Part shown: piece by piece, positions 56,320 through 64,000 of the stretch
Numbering within the stretch: the stretch's first letter is position 1
Layout: each line of letters opens with the position of its first letter
Origin: Bacteroidaceae bacterium
GTDB lineage: Bacteria; Bacteroidota; Bacteroidia; Bacteroidales; Bacteroidaceae
NCBI GenBank assembly: GCA_024398615.1
Contig: JAKSIU010000003.1
Location: 1 to 64,000 of the forward strand
Direction of reading: 5' to 3'
DNA length: 64,000 nucleotides
Notes under the pieces: generated by a model
What the model was told of the DNA's origin: nothing
Database searches by the model: none
Seen by the model: the letters and a program-made list of their open reading frames with translations, nothing else
Program-made: the position numbers and the translations under genes

Positions 56320-56952
56320 ATGATAGACTTGAGAACCATATTATTGTCGTTTGCATTCATTCTTCTGTTGCCGGGCCATGCCGAGGCAGGCATATTCAAC
56401 AGAAAGAACAAGGTTGCCGAACCCGGGAGGGACAGCAACGTTGCAAAGTATGCTGTCATCAATGGCGATACTGTGCCGACGTTTGAGATCATGGAGGTCA
56501 ACGTATACGGGCGTCGGACATATTCCAACAAGCGTCAGCAGAAGCAGTATGACAAGCTGACGCGCAACGTCATCAAGATGTATCCGATATCGCAGGAAAT
56601 CAAGAGCATTCTTATCGAGACCTATCTCATGCTGCAGGCCATGCCCGATGAAAAGGATCGCGAAAAGCATATAAAGGATGTTGAAGACGGAGTCTGGGAA
56701 CAGTATTATCCCGTTATGCGCAAATGCACGCTTGCTCAGGGAAAACTGCTCATAAAGCTCATAGACCGCGAGTGCAATCAGACCAGTTATGAACTGATAG
56801 ATGCTTTTGCCGGACATTTCAAGGCAAGGTTCTATCAGGCTTTTGCCGCTCTGTTCGGAGCGACTCTGAAGAAGGAATATGAGCCTGACTTCAACGATGA
56901 GGATCAGATAATAGAGGAAATCATCTGGATGATTGACAACGGTACGATCTGA
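56320..56952 (+). CDS. DUF4294 exported protein
   Basis: A 210-residue protein with a signal peptide (cleavage near AEA, residue ~23). The conserved part runs from VNVYGRRTYSNKRQQKQYDK to GATLKKEYEPDF and is mostly helical, matching DUF4294, a Bacteroidota family of unknown role. It is divergent from the HhH protein gene, with the two promoters 21 bases apart. Confidence 0.85.
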   Translation: MIDLRTILLSFAFILLLPGHAEAGIFNRKNKVAEPGRDSNVAKYAVINGDTVPTFEIMEVNVYGRRTYSNKRQQKQYDKLTRNVIKMYPISQEIKSILIETYLMLQAMPDEKDREKHIKDVEDGVWEQYYPVMRKCTLAQGKLLIKLIDRECNQTSYELIDAFAGHFKARFYQAFAALFGATLKKEYEPDFNDEDQIIEEIIWMIDNGTI

Positions 56953-56981
56953 CAAATGGTTGGACATGATACGATTTTGGT

Positions 56982-56989
56982 TATATTTG
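56982..56989 (+). promoter_or_regulatory. -7 element for ychF
   Basis: TATATTTG matches TAnnTTTG, 30 bases before the ATG at 57020. Confidence 0.65.
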
Positions 56990-57019
56990 CATATTGAACG
57001 AAAAATTTAGAATGACGAT

Positions 57020-58120
57020 ATGGCATTGCAATGCGGTATAGTGGGCCTTCCCAACGTAGGCAAATCCACTCTTTTCAATTGTCTGTCAAGCGCCAAGGCG
57101 CAGTCAGCCAATTTCCCTTTCTGTACTATTGAACCTAATGTAGGAACCATTACGGTCCCTGACGAACGTCTGAACCGTCTGGCCGAAATAGACCATCCGC
57201 AACGTGTAATCCCGACCACGGTTGAGATTGTGGACATAGCCGGTCTTGTCAAGGGTGCCAGCAAAGGCGAAGGTCTGGGCAACAAGTTTCTTGCAAACAT
57301 ACGCGAGACCGATGCCATTATACATGTGCTGCGTTGCTTTGACGATGATAACATAACCCATGTTGACGGCAGTGTGAATCCTGTCCGTGACAAGGAGATC
57401 ATTGATACCGAACTTCAGCTCAAGGATCTGGAGACTGTAGAGAGCCGTATCACAAAGGTCCAGAAGCAGGCCACTACAGGCGGTGACAAGAACGCCAAGG
57501 CCCTGCTCGAACTGCTGCAGCAGTATCGTGAGGCCCTTCTTCAGGGCAAAAGCGCGCGTACGGTTGAGATATCAAAGGAACAGCAGCCTCTGGTGCATGA
57601 CCTGTTCCTTCTTACAACCAAGCCGGTACTTTACGTCTGCAATGTTGACGAGAAGAGTGCCGTGAGCGGCAACGCATATACAAAAGCCGTTGAAGAGGCC
57701 ATAAAGGACGAGGGCGCGCAGATGATACTGGTTGCTGCCGGTCTTGAGGCCGATATAGCCGAACTTGAGACCTACGAGGAACGTCAGATGTTCCTTGAGG
57801 AGGCCGGTCTTGAGGAATCAGGTGTAGTGCGTCTCATCAAGGCCGCCTATCGTCTGCTGGATCTCCAGACATTCTTCACTACCGGAGCCGACGAATCCCG
57901 CGCCTGGACTTTCCGTCGCGGCATGAAGGCACCCCAGTGCGCAGGCATCATCCATACGGACTTTGAGAAGGGCTTCATCAGGGCTGAGGTCATCAAGTAC
58001 GACGACTATGTGACTCTTGGCAGTGAGGCGGCAGTCCGTGAGGCAGGCAAGCTCAGTGTCGAGGGCAAGGAATACATTGCCCAGGACGGTGACATAATGC
58101 ATTTCCGTTTCAATGTCTAA
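57020..58120 (+). CDS. ychF: Ribosome-binding ATPase YchF
   Basis: A 366-residue Obg-family P-loop protein that prefers ATP and binds ribosomes, with a role in stress responses. The P-loop GLPNVGKST is at residues 8-16. [16 protein letters not shown] is the switch II region and NVDE is the altered G4 motif that gives ATP preference. The C-terminal TGS-like domain is present. A full-length protein; lgt follows closely. Confidence 0.96.
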   Translation: MALQCGIVGLPNVGKSTLFNCLSSAKAQSANFPFCTIEPNVGTITVPDERLNRLAEIDHPQRVIPTTVEIVDIAGLVKGASKGEGLGNKFLANIRETDAIIHVLRCFDDDNITHVDGSVNPVRDKEIIDTELQLKDLETVESRITKVQKQATTGGDKNAKALLELLQQYREALLQGKSARTVEISKEQQPLVHDLFLLTTKPVLYVCNVDEKSAVSGNAYTKAVEEAIKDEGAQMILVAAGLEADIAELETYEERQMFLEEAGLEESGVVRLIKAAYRLLDLQTFFTTGADESRAWTFRRGMKAPQCAGIIHTDFEKGFIRAEVIKYDDYVTLGSEAAVREAGKLSVEGKEYIAQDGDIMHFRFNV

Positions 58121-58134
58121 TCTCCATTCAGGCC

Positions 58135-58986
58135 ATGTTACAGTTCCTTTACACAGTCTGGAATCCAAACGTTGAGATGATGCGCATTTTCGGTTTTCCG
58201 GTGCGCTACTATTCGCTCATGTGGGTGATAGGACTGGTTGCCGCATATTTTCTGGTCCGCCGCTTCTACCGTGACCGCAAGATCAGTGACGAGAAGTTCG
58301 AACCTCTGTTCCTGTACTGTTTTCTTGGAATCCTGATTGGAGCACGTCTGGGACACTGCATCTTTTATGAACCGTCATATTATTTTGCCAGTTTCAGGAA
58401 CTTTATCGAAATGCTTCTGCCGGTCAGATTCATGCCTGATGGAGGTATGAAGATGGTGGGATACAGCGGCCTGGCAAGCCATGGCGGAACGATAGGCATT
58501 TTCCTGGGCATACTGCTCTATTGCCGCAAGTATAAGATCAGCTTGTTGGAATGCGTGGATATGGTTGCGGTTGCAACACCGGTCACATCGGCCTTCATAC
58601 GCCTGGGAAATCTTATGAATTCCGAGATTGTCGGCAAGCCTACAGGCACTGACCACGGTTTCGTATTCGCTCAGCTGGGCGAGGATTTCCCGCGCCATCC
58701 GGCCCAGCTTTATGAGGCAATTGCATATCTGGTCATCTTTGTCATCATTTATCTGATTTATCGCAAGCGCAAGGATATGGTCGGTACAGGATTCTACTTC
58801 GGATTCTGTCTGGCAAGCATATTCGTATTCCGTTTCTTCATAGAGTTCTGCAAGGAAGTCCAGGTGGATTTCGAAAACGGAATGGCACTTGATATGGGTC
58901 AGATTCTGAGCATACCGATTGCACTTGTGGGCCTTTTCTTCGTGTTCCATGGGCTGAAGAAGTATAAGGCTGTGCGAAAACATTGA
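58135..58986 (+). CDS. lgt: Prolipoprotein diacylglyceryl transferase
   Basis: A 283-residue inner-membrane enzyme that transfers diacylglycerol to the lipobox cysteine of prelipoproteins, the first step for all lipoproteins in this window. About seven membrane helices. The conserved GARLGHCIFYEP, ASHGGTIG and RLGNLMNSEIVG segments are present, the last with the signature asparagine and glutamate. It begins 14 bases after ychF. Confidence 0.95.
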   Translation: MLQFLYTVWNPNVEMMRIFGFPVRYYSLMWVIGLVAAYFLVRRFYRDRKISDEKFEPLFLYCFLGILIGARLGHCIFYEPSYYFASFRNFIEMLLPVRFMPDGGMKMVGYSGLASHGGTIGIFLGILLYCRKYKISLLECVDMVAVATPVTSAFIRLGNLMNSEIVGKPTGTDHGFVFAQLGEDFPRHPAQLYEAIAYLVIFVIIYLIYRKRKDMVGTGFYFGFCLASIFVFRFFIEFCKEVQVDFENGMALDMGQILSIPIALVGLFFVFHGLKKYKAVRKH

Positions 58987-59024
58987 GTTAATGTAAATTA
59001 CCTAATTACCAAATCAATAAGATT

Positions 59025-60443
59025 ATGTTTTTGAGTTCAGGAGGATTAGCAGTAACATCATTTGCCACACCGGAGGTCTGGCATGCGATAGTCCAGTTTT
59101 TCATTGTAGCCGTGGCAGTACTTGCCGGCAATGTCCTCAGGCGTAAGGTTAAGATCTTGAGGCGCAGTCTCATGCCGAGCGCTCTGCTTGGCGGCCTTAT
59201 TATTTTGCTGCTCAAGCTTTGGCCTTCATTCAACGATTTGATAGACAAGAGAATGATGGAGGTCGTTACCTATCATACCCTGGCTTTGGGATTCATTGCC
59301 ATGTCTCTCCGTGCTTCCAAGGATTCAAACCGTGCCAATACCCGTACTGTAATTGATACCGGTACGCTGACTATCGGCACATATATCGTTCAGGGTATTG
59401 TGGGCCTTATGGTAACCATACCCATGTTCATCTGGTGGAGAAATCCGGATGCCGGTCGTGACATATTCTATTCAAGCGGTCTGCTGCTGCCAATGGGCTA
59501 CGGTCAGGGTCCCGGACAGGCACTGAATTTCGGTACCATATATCAGATTGGAGCCGGCGAGCAGGGTATCAGCTTCCAGGGCATTGACTTCGGACTGTCC
59601 ATTGCAACCATAGGATTCCTTGTAGGCAGTGTTGTCGGTGTGATCTACATGAACATACTGAACCGCAAGAAGAAACTGACCATGAATGAGGGTGAGATTG
59701 AGACCGTTCATACAATTGAGGATTATGAAAACGGCAATGAGCTGCCTCATTCTGAATCGGTTGACAAGCTCACCATAGTTGCTGCAATAGTTCTTCTCAC
59801 CTACGGTCTGGTATATCTGCTCATGTCATTCATTGGCGGTCTGGACCTTGGCAACTTCGGTGAAAAGACCCTCAAGCCTCTGGTTTACGGCTTCAATTTC
59901 TTCTGGGGTATCCTGTTCGGTTCTCTGGTCAAGATGATTATCAAGCGTCTGCTCAAGATGGGTGTAATGCATCGCGAATACCTGAATGATTTCCTGCTGA
60001 ACCGAATCAGCGGCTTCATGTTTGACATCATGATTGTGGCAGGTACGGCCGCCATCAGTTTCGAGAACCTCAAGTCCATCTGGTTGCCGCTTACAATAGT
60101 ATGCGTGGTTGGTGCCATCGTTACATTCCTGTATGTACGCTGGGTGTCATTCAGAATATATCCGGGTTACAAGTATGAAGGTTTCTTTGCCATGTTCGGC
60201 ATGCTTACCGGTACTGCCAGCAACGGTATGATACTTCTGCGTGAGATAGACCCGCGTTATGATACTCCTGCCGCCAACAATCTGGTGCTGCAGAACATCC
60301 CTGCAATGATACTGGGTTTCCCGGTCCTTCTGCTTCTTGGCTTTGCCCCCAAGAGCATGAAGGCTACGCTGATTACTCTTGGCATTCTGATAGTGCTGTT
60401 CATTGTGGCAACACTGTTCCTGTTCAGAAAGAGGAAAAAATGA
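59025..60443 (+). CDS. Sodium/glutamate symporter-like transporter
   Basis: A 472-residue membrane protein with about eleven helices that resembles the GltS (ESS) family. The first helices (VLAGNVLRRKVKILRRSLMP) and the GYGQGPGQALNFG loop fit the family's ion/substrate region. Somewhat longer than typical GltS (~400 residues), with an insert between the two halves (about 205-250). The substrate is inferred by family only. Confidence 0.8.
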   Translation: MFLSSGGLAVTSFATPEVWHAIVQFFIVAVAVLAGNVLRRKVKILRRSLMPSALLGGLIILLLKLWPSFNDLIDKRMMEVVTYHTLALGFIAMSLRASKDSNRANTRTVIDTGTLTIGTYIVQGIVGLMVTIPMFIWWRNPDAGRDIFYSSGLLLPMGYGQGPGQALNFGTIYQIGAGEQGISFQGIDFGLSIATIGFLVGSVVGVIYMNILNRKKKLTMNEGEIETVHTIEDYENGNELPHSESVDKLTIVAAIVLLTYGLVYLLMSFIGGLDLGNFGEKTLKPLVYGFNFFWGILFGSLVKMIIKRLLKMGVMHREYLNDFLLNRISGFMFDIMIVAGTAAISFENLKSIWLPLTIVCVVGAIVTFLYVRWVSFRIYPGYKYEGFFAMFGMLTGTASNGMILLREIDPRYDTPAANNLVLQNIPAMILGFPVLLLLGFAPKSMKATLITLGILIVLFIVATLFLFRKRKK

Positions 60444-60467
60444 TAATCTGAAGAATCTGTAAGTACC

Positions 60468-63086
60468 ATGGCAGACAAGGAGGGGCTGACGCCCATGATG
60501 AAGCAGTTCTACAGTCTCAAGGAGAAACATCCTGACGCTGTACTTCTGTTCCGATGCGGAGATTTCTATGAGACCTACGCCCAGGATGCTGTCGCGGCAA
60601 GTGAGATTCTGGGCATTACTCTGACCCGTCGTAACAACGGCAAGAACGGGGCATCGCAGATGGAGATGGCGGGCTTTCCGCATCATGCCCTTGACGCTTA
60701 TCTGCCGAAACTTATCAGGGCCGGTCGTCGGGTTGCAATCTGTGACCAGCTTGAAGACCCCAAGATGACCAAGACCCTGGTCAAACGGGGCATAACCGAA
60801 CTGGTGACCCCGGGTGTTGCCATGAGCGACAACGTCCTGCAGTGCAAGGAGAACAATTTCCTCTGTGCCCTGCATTATGGCAAAAGCGCATGGGGCATAT
60901 CATTCCTTGACATATCGACGGGTGAATTCCTTCTGTCCGAGGGCCCGAAAGACCATATTGACAAGCTTTTGTCTGATTTTTCGCCAAAGGAGACACTGGT
61001 GGAGTACGGTCGTCGTCAGTTGGCCATGGACAATTTCGGTCCACGATGGTGCTATCGTGAGATGGATGACTGGATTTTCACTCCTGACACAGCCCGTGAA
61101 AAGCTGTGCCGCCATTTTCATGTACGTTCAATGAAGGGATTTGGAGTGGATCATCTGGAGAACGGCAAGATAGCCGCCGGAGCCATTCTGGAATATCTGG
61201 CCCAGACTCTCCACAGCAATATCAGCCACATAACGTCCCTGCAGATCATCGATCAGGAAAGCTGTGTGCGTCTTGACAGATTCACTGTCCGTAACCTTGA
61301 GCTGCTGCAGTCGGGCTGCGAGGACGGCACTTCCCTGCTTCAGGTCATGGACCATACCAGTTCCCCGATGGGAGCCCGCCAGTTAAGGCGCTGGATACTG
61401 TTCCCGCTCAAGGATGTGGGCGCCATCAACTCGCGTCTTGATGTGGTTGATCACATGTTCCGCAATCCTGACCTGCAGGAGGAACTGCAGGGCATTCTTT
61501 CCCGCATGGGCGATGTCGAACGTCTTGTCTCCAAGGCAGCGGTGCTGCGCATCAATCCGCGTGAGGTGCTTGGCTTGGGGCAGGCCCTGAGTCTCATGGA
61601 CCCCATACGTCAGGCATGCCTGGAAAGCGGGTGTGAGCAGCTTAGTCAGATAGGCGAGTCTATAGATCTCTGTCCTGACCTGTGCCGTCGGATTCTTGCT
61701 ACGCTCAAGTCCGATGCTCCCATGCTGGTCTCCAAGGGAGGCGTGATAGCCTCCGGTGTTTCGGCCGAGCTGGACGAACTGCGCCGGATAGCCTACAACG
61801 GCAAGGATTATCTTATGCAGCTGCAGCAGCGTGAATCGGACCAGACCGGAATCCCGAGTCTCAAGATAGCATATAACAATGTGTTCGGATACTATCTTGA
61901 GGTACGCAACACATTCCGTGACCGTGTGCCTGAGACATGGATACGCAAGCAGACGCTGGTTAATGCCGAGCGTTTCATCACTCCCGAACTCAAGGAATAT
62001 GAGGAGAAGATTCTCGGTGCCGAAGACCGTATTCAGGAACTTGAATCCCAGCTGTTTTCCGAACTTGCCCGTTCCATTCTGGACTACGTTCCGGCAATAC
62101 AGAAGAACGCCCAGAGTCTGAGCCGGTTGGACTGCCTGCTCAGCTTTGCCCAGCTGTCACGCGAGCGCAAATATGTACGCCCGGTGGTTGACGACAGTCT
62201 GGTCATTGACATTCGTGAGGGCCGTCATCCGGTCATTGAGACTCAGATGACAGGCGGTGAAAGCTACATTTCGAACAATGTGCTTCTTGACAGTGACAAG
62301 GAGCAGATACTTATAATCACCGGTCCGAACATGGCCGGTAAATCGGCCCTGTTGAGACAGACCGCACTCATTGTGATAATGGCCCAGATGGGCTGTTATG
62401 TTCCGGCTTTGAGTGCCCGGATCGGCATGGTTGACAGGATTTTCACACGTGTGGGAGCCAGTGACAACATCAGTGCCGGTGAATCGACCTTCATGGTTGA
62501 AATGACCGAGGCATCCAGCATACTGAACAATCTGAGTGCACGCAGTCTTGTGCTGTTTGACGAGCTGGGACGCGGTACATCAACGTACGATGGCATTTCC
62601 ATTGCGTGGGCCATTGTAGAGTATATCCACAACCATCCGACTGCACGGGCAAAGACGCTTTTCGCCACCCACTATCATGAACTGAACGAGATGGCCCAGT
62701 CATTCGGGCGCATACGCAATTTCAACGTGTCGGTCAAGGAGATTGACGGCAAGGTGCTGTTCATGCGCAAGCTTGTTCCGGGTGGCAGCGAGCATTCGTT
62801 CGGTATTCATGTGGCACGTCTTGCCGGCATGCCCCCCAGCATAGTGAAACGTGCTGACATTATCCTCAAGGAGATGGAGCAGGGCGGACAGGACAGGAAC
62901 ATATCCCGTCCCGGACCCGAGACTGCGGCAAGTGCTCCCGGCATGCAGATGAGCTTCTTCCAGCTTGATGATCCGGTCCTGAGCCAGATACGTGACCAGA
63001 TACTGTCAACCGATATCAATAACCTTACTCCTGTCCAGGCTTTGAACAAGCTCAATGATATAAAAACCATACTGAAGGGCAGGTAG
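60468..63086 (+). CDS. mutS: DNA mismatch repair protein MutS
   Basis: An 872-residue mismatch-recognition ATPase. The mismatch-binding Phe-X-Glu is in [10 protein letters not shown] (residues 25-34). The ATPase has Walker [14 protein letters not shown], the conserved [16 protein letters not shown] and Walker [15 protein letters not shown]-terminal helix-turn-helix ends the protein. Full length and intact, so mismatch repair should be functional. Confidence 0.97.
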   Translation: MADKEGLTPMMKQFYSLKEKHPDAVLLFRCGDFYETYAQDAVAASEILGITLTRRNNGKNGASQMEMAGFPHHALDAYLPKLIRAGRRVAICDQLEDPKMTKTLVKRGITELVTPGVAMSDNVLQCKENNFLCALHYGKSAWGISFLDISTGEFLLSEGPKDHIDKLLSDFSPKETLVEYGRRQLAMDNFGPRWCYREMDDWIFTPDTAREKLCRHFHVRSMKGFGVDHLENGKIAAGAILEYLAQTLHSNISHITSLQIIDQESCVRLDRFTVRNLELLQSGCEDGTSLLQVMDHTSSPMGARQLRRWILFPLKDVGAINSRLDVVDHMFRNPDLQEELQGILSRMGDVERLVSKAAVLRINPREVLGLGQALSLMDPIRQACLESGCEQLSQIGESIDLCPDLCRRILATLKSDAPMLVSKGGVIASGVSAELDELRRIAYNGKDYLMQLQQRESDQTGIPSLKIAYNNVFGYYLEVRNTFRDRVPETWIRKQTLVNAERFITPELKEYEEKILGAEDRIQELESQLFSELARSILDYVPAIQKNAQSLSRLDCLLSFAQLSRERKYVRPVVDDSLVIDIREGRHPVIETQMTGGESYISNNVLLDSDKEQILIITGPNMAGKSALLRQTALIVIMAQMGCYVPALSARIGMVDRIFTRVGASDNISAGESTFMVEMTEASSILNNLSARSLVLFDELGRGTSTYDGISIAWAIVEYIHNHPTARAKTLFATHYHELNEMAQSFGRIRNFNVSVKEIDGKVLFMRKLVPGGSEHSFGIHVARLAGMPPSIVKRADIILKEMEQGGQDRNISRPGPETAASAPGMQMSFFQLDDPVLSQIRDQILSTDINNLTPVQALNKLNDIKTILKGR

Positions 63087-63119
63087 AAGCCTGTCTGATG
63101 CTATCAATTCCTGAGTATC

Positions 63120-63896
63120 ATGTCAACAGTTCTGTACAGTTCTCCAATATTCGGTCCGGTGCGCAGCCGTCGTCTGGGAATATCGCTGGGCATCAATCTC
63201 ATGCCTGCCGATGGCAAGATATGTACCTTTGACTGCATTTACTGCGAATGCGGACGTAATGCCGCACATCGTCCGGGTCTGCATCGGCCTTCGAGGGAGG
63301 ACGTTCGCAAGGCGTTGGAATCACGTCTTCAGGAAATGAAGGCGGTCGGTCCGGAACCGAACGTACTGACCTTTGCCGGCAATGGCGAGCCCACGGCACA
63401 TCCCGATTTTCCCGGAATAGTGACTGATGTCCTGGAGCTGAGGGATCGTTATTTCCCCGAAGCCCAGGTAAGCGTGTTGAGCAATGGAACCCGTATCTTT
63501 GACGATGAGGTTTTTGGTGCGCTGCTGCGTCTTGACAACAATATACAGAAACTTGATACCGTCAATCCGGAATACATAGGTCTTATTGACAGTCCTGTGG
63601 GCCGGTACGATGTTGAGAAGACCATAGACCGTCTCTGTCAGTTTGATGGACGTGTCATGATTCAGACCATGTTCCTTACCGGCACTCTTGACGGTCGTGA
63701 CATGGACAATACCGGAGACGCTTTTGTTGAGCCGTGGATAGCTGCACTGGAGCGTATCAGACCTTACAGGGTGTTCATATATACCGTTGACCGCGAAACA
63801 CCCGTCAGTACGCTGGCCAAGGCATCGGCCCAGGTTCTGGATGCCATTGCAGCACGCGTGCGTGAACATGGTTTTGAAACGGTAGTATCATATTGA
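63120..63896 (+). CDS. Radical SAM protein
   Basis: A 258-residue radical SAM enzyme. The start VRSRRLGISLGINLMPADGK and the cluster motif CTFDCIYCECG (CxxxCxxC) place it in the COG0731-like group. FAGNGEPTAHP is the conserved SAM-binding GNGEP motif. No auxiliary cluster motif is obvious. The substrate is unknown. It lies 33 bases after mutS. Confidence 0.85.
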   Translation: MSTVLYSSPIFGPVRSRRLGISLGINLMPADGKICTFDCIYCECGRNAAHRPGLHRPSREDVRKALESRLQEMKAVGPEPNVLTFAGNGEPTAHPDFPGIVTDVLELRDRYFPEAQVSVLSNGTRIFDDEVFGALLRLDNNIQKLDTVNPEYIGLIDSPVGRYDVEKTIDRLCQFDGRVMIQTMFLTGTLDGRDMDNTGDAFVEPWIAALERIRPYRVFIYTVDRETPVSTLAKASAQVLDAIAARVREHGFETVVSY

Positions 63897-63913
63897 TTAA
63901 CCTGATTACAGAC

Positions 63914-64000
63914 ATGAAATTGAGATTATCCAGAATATACTCACTGCTTCTGCTGCCGCTTCTGTTTCTATCCCGTCCTGAAGTTGCAAGGGCGGCCGAT
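63914..64000 (+). CDS. Exported protein, cut by window end
   Basis: A frame that begins with a clear signal peptide (MKLRLSRIYSLLLLPLL, ending near ARAAD) and runs off the window after 29 codons. It follows the radical SAM gene by 17 bases. The function cannot be told from this part. Confidence 0.6.
   Translation, partial: MKLRLSRIYSLLLLPLLFLSRPEVARAAD

Noticed and set aside
1..64000. CRISPR array, rRNA operon or insertion-sequence transposase
   Set aside because: I looked for regularly spaced repeats, rRNA-like sequence and DDE-type transposase frames and saw none. The only RNA gene I can support is the tRNA-Leu.

Overview
The window is a piece of a Bacteroidales-type chromosome. Evidence: many promoters carry the Bacteroidota -7 element TAnnTTTG; the gene set includes fumarate reductase/succinate dehydrogenase in the Bacteroides order, a PorZ-like protein with a type IX secretion C-terminal domain, a DUF2795 gene beside a PduO-type cobalamin adenosyltransferase, a DUF4294 protein, and a fimbrillin-like/BspA-type lipoprotein. 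Genus cannot be fixed from sequence alone; a Bacteroides/Prevotella-like gut bacterium is the best guess.

Layout. 1-1.4 kb: noncoding DNA with several inverted repeats and a truncated lipoprotein-domain fragment. 1.5-10.6 kb: ordinary metabolic and transport genes (ABC exporter, aldehyde dehydrogenase, DUF819 transporter, GNAT-like protein, LysR regulator, lipocalin, ferritin). 10.6-13.5 kb: a 27-bp-stem palindrome, a patatin/outer-membrane phospholipase and a decayed gene. 13.9-16.4 kb: a BlaR1/BlaI-type sensor-repressor pair. 16.6-28.75 kb: an accessory island. 28.7-63.9 kb: core genome with the adenosyltransferase operon, tRNA-Leu, hydrolases, sdhCAB/frd, mnmG, a parS site, apt, uvrC, deoC, a prenyl synthase, polA, a TrmH-family methylase, a probable oriC, porZ-like, rdgB, leuS, an HhH outer-membrane protein, ychF, lgt, a gltS-like transporter, mutS and a radical SAM gene. 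The last 87 bases begin an exported protein cut by the window edge.

The island is the most unusual part. The last codons and terminator of the DUF2795 gene (28736-28957) occur again at 17540-17643 and, more degenerate, at 16559-16658. This is the pattern left when elements integrate into the 3' end of a gene and restore it. The main element (about 17.6-28.75 kb) ends with a tyrosine integrase and an excisionase-like gene next to the intact target. It carries a small serine recombinase, several tiny ORFs, and a divergent four-gene operon around a 544-residue protein with motifs A, B and C of the PolA/T7-RNA-polymerase superfamily. It also carries a lipoprotein joining a fimbrillin-like domain, BspA-type leucine-rich repeats and an M64 metallopeptidase. 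Most of the element is almost free of the CG dinucleotide: none occurs between 26334 and 28749. The CpG-free state starts and stops inside the 15-bp shared core at both ends.

The second notable area is 40-48.4 kb. A perfect match to the bacterial parS consensus lies between mnmG and apt, and an AT-rich noncoding stretch with a cluster of DnaA-box-like 9-mers lies 8 kb away upstream of the TrmH-family gene. Together these suggest the window spans the replication origin region.
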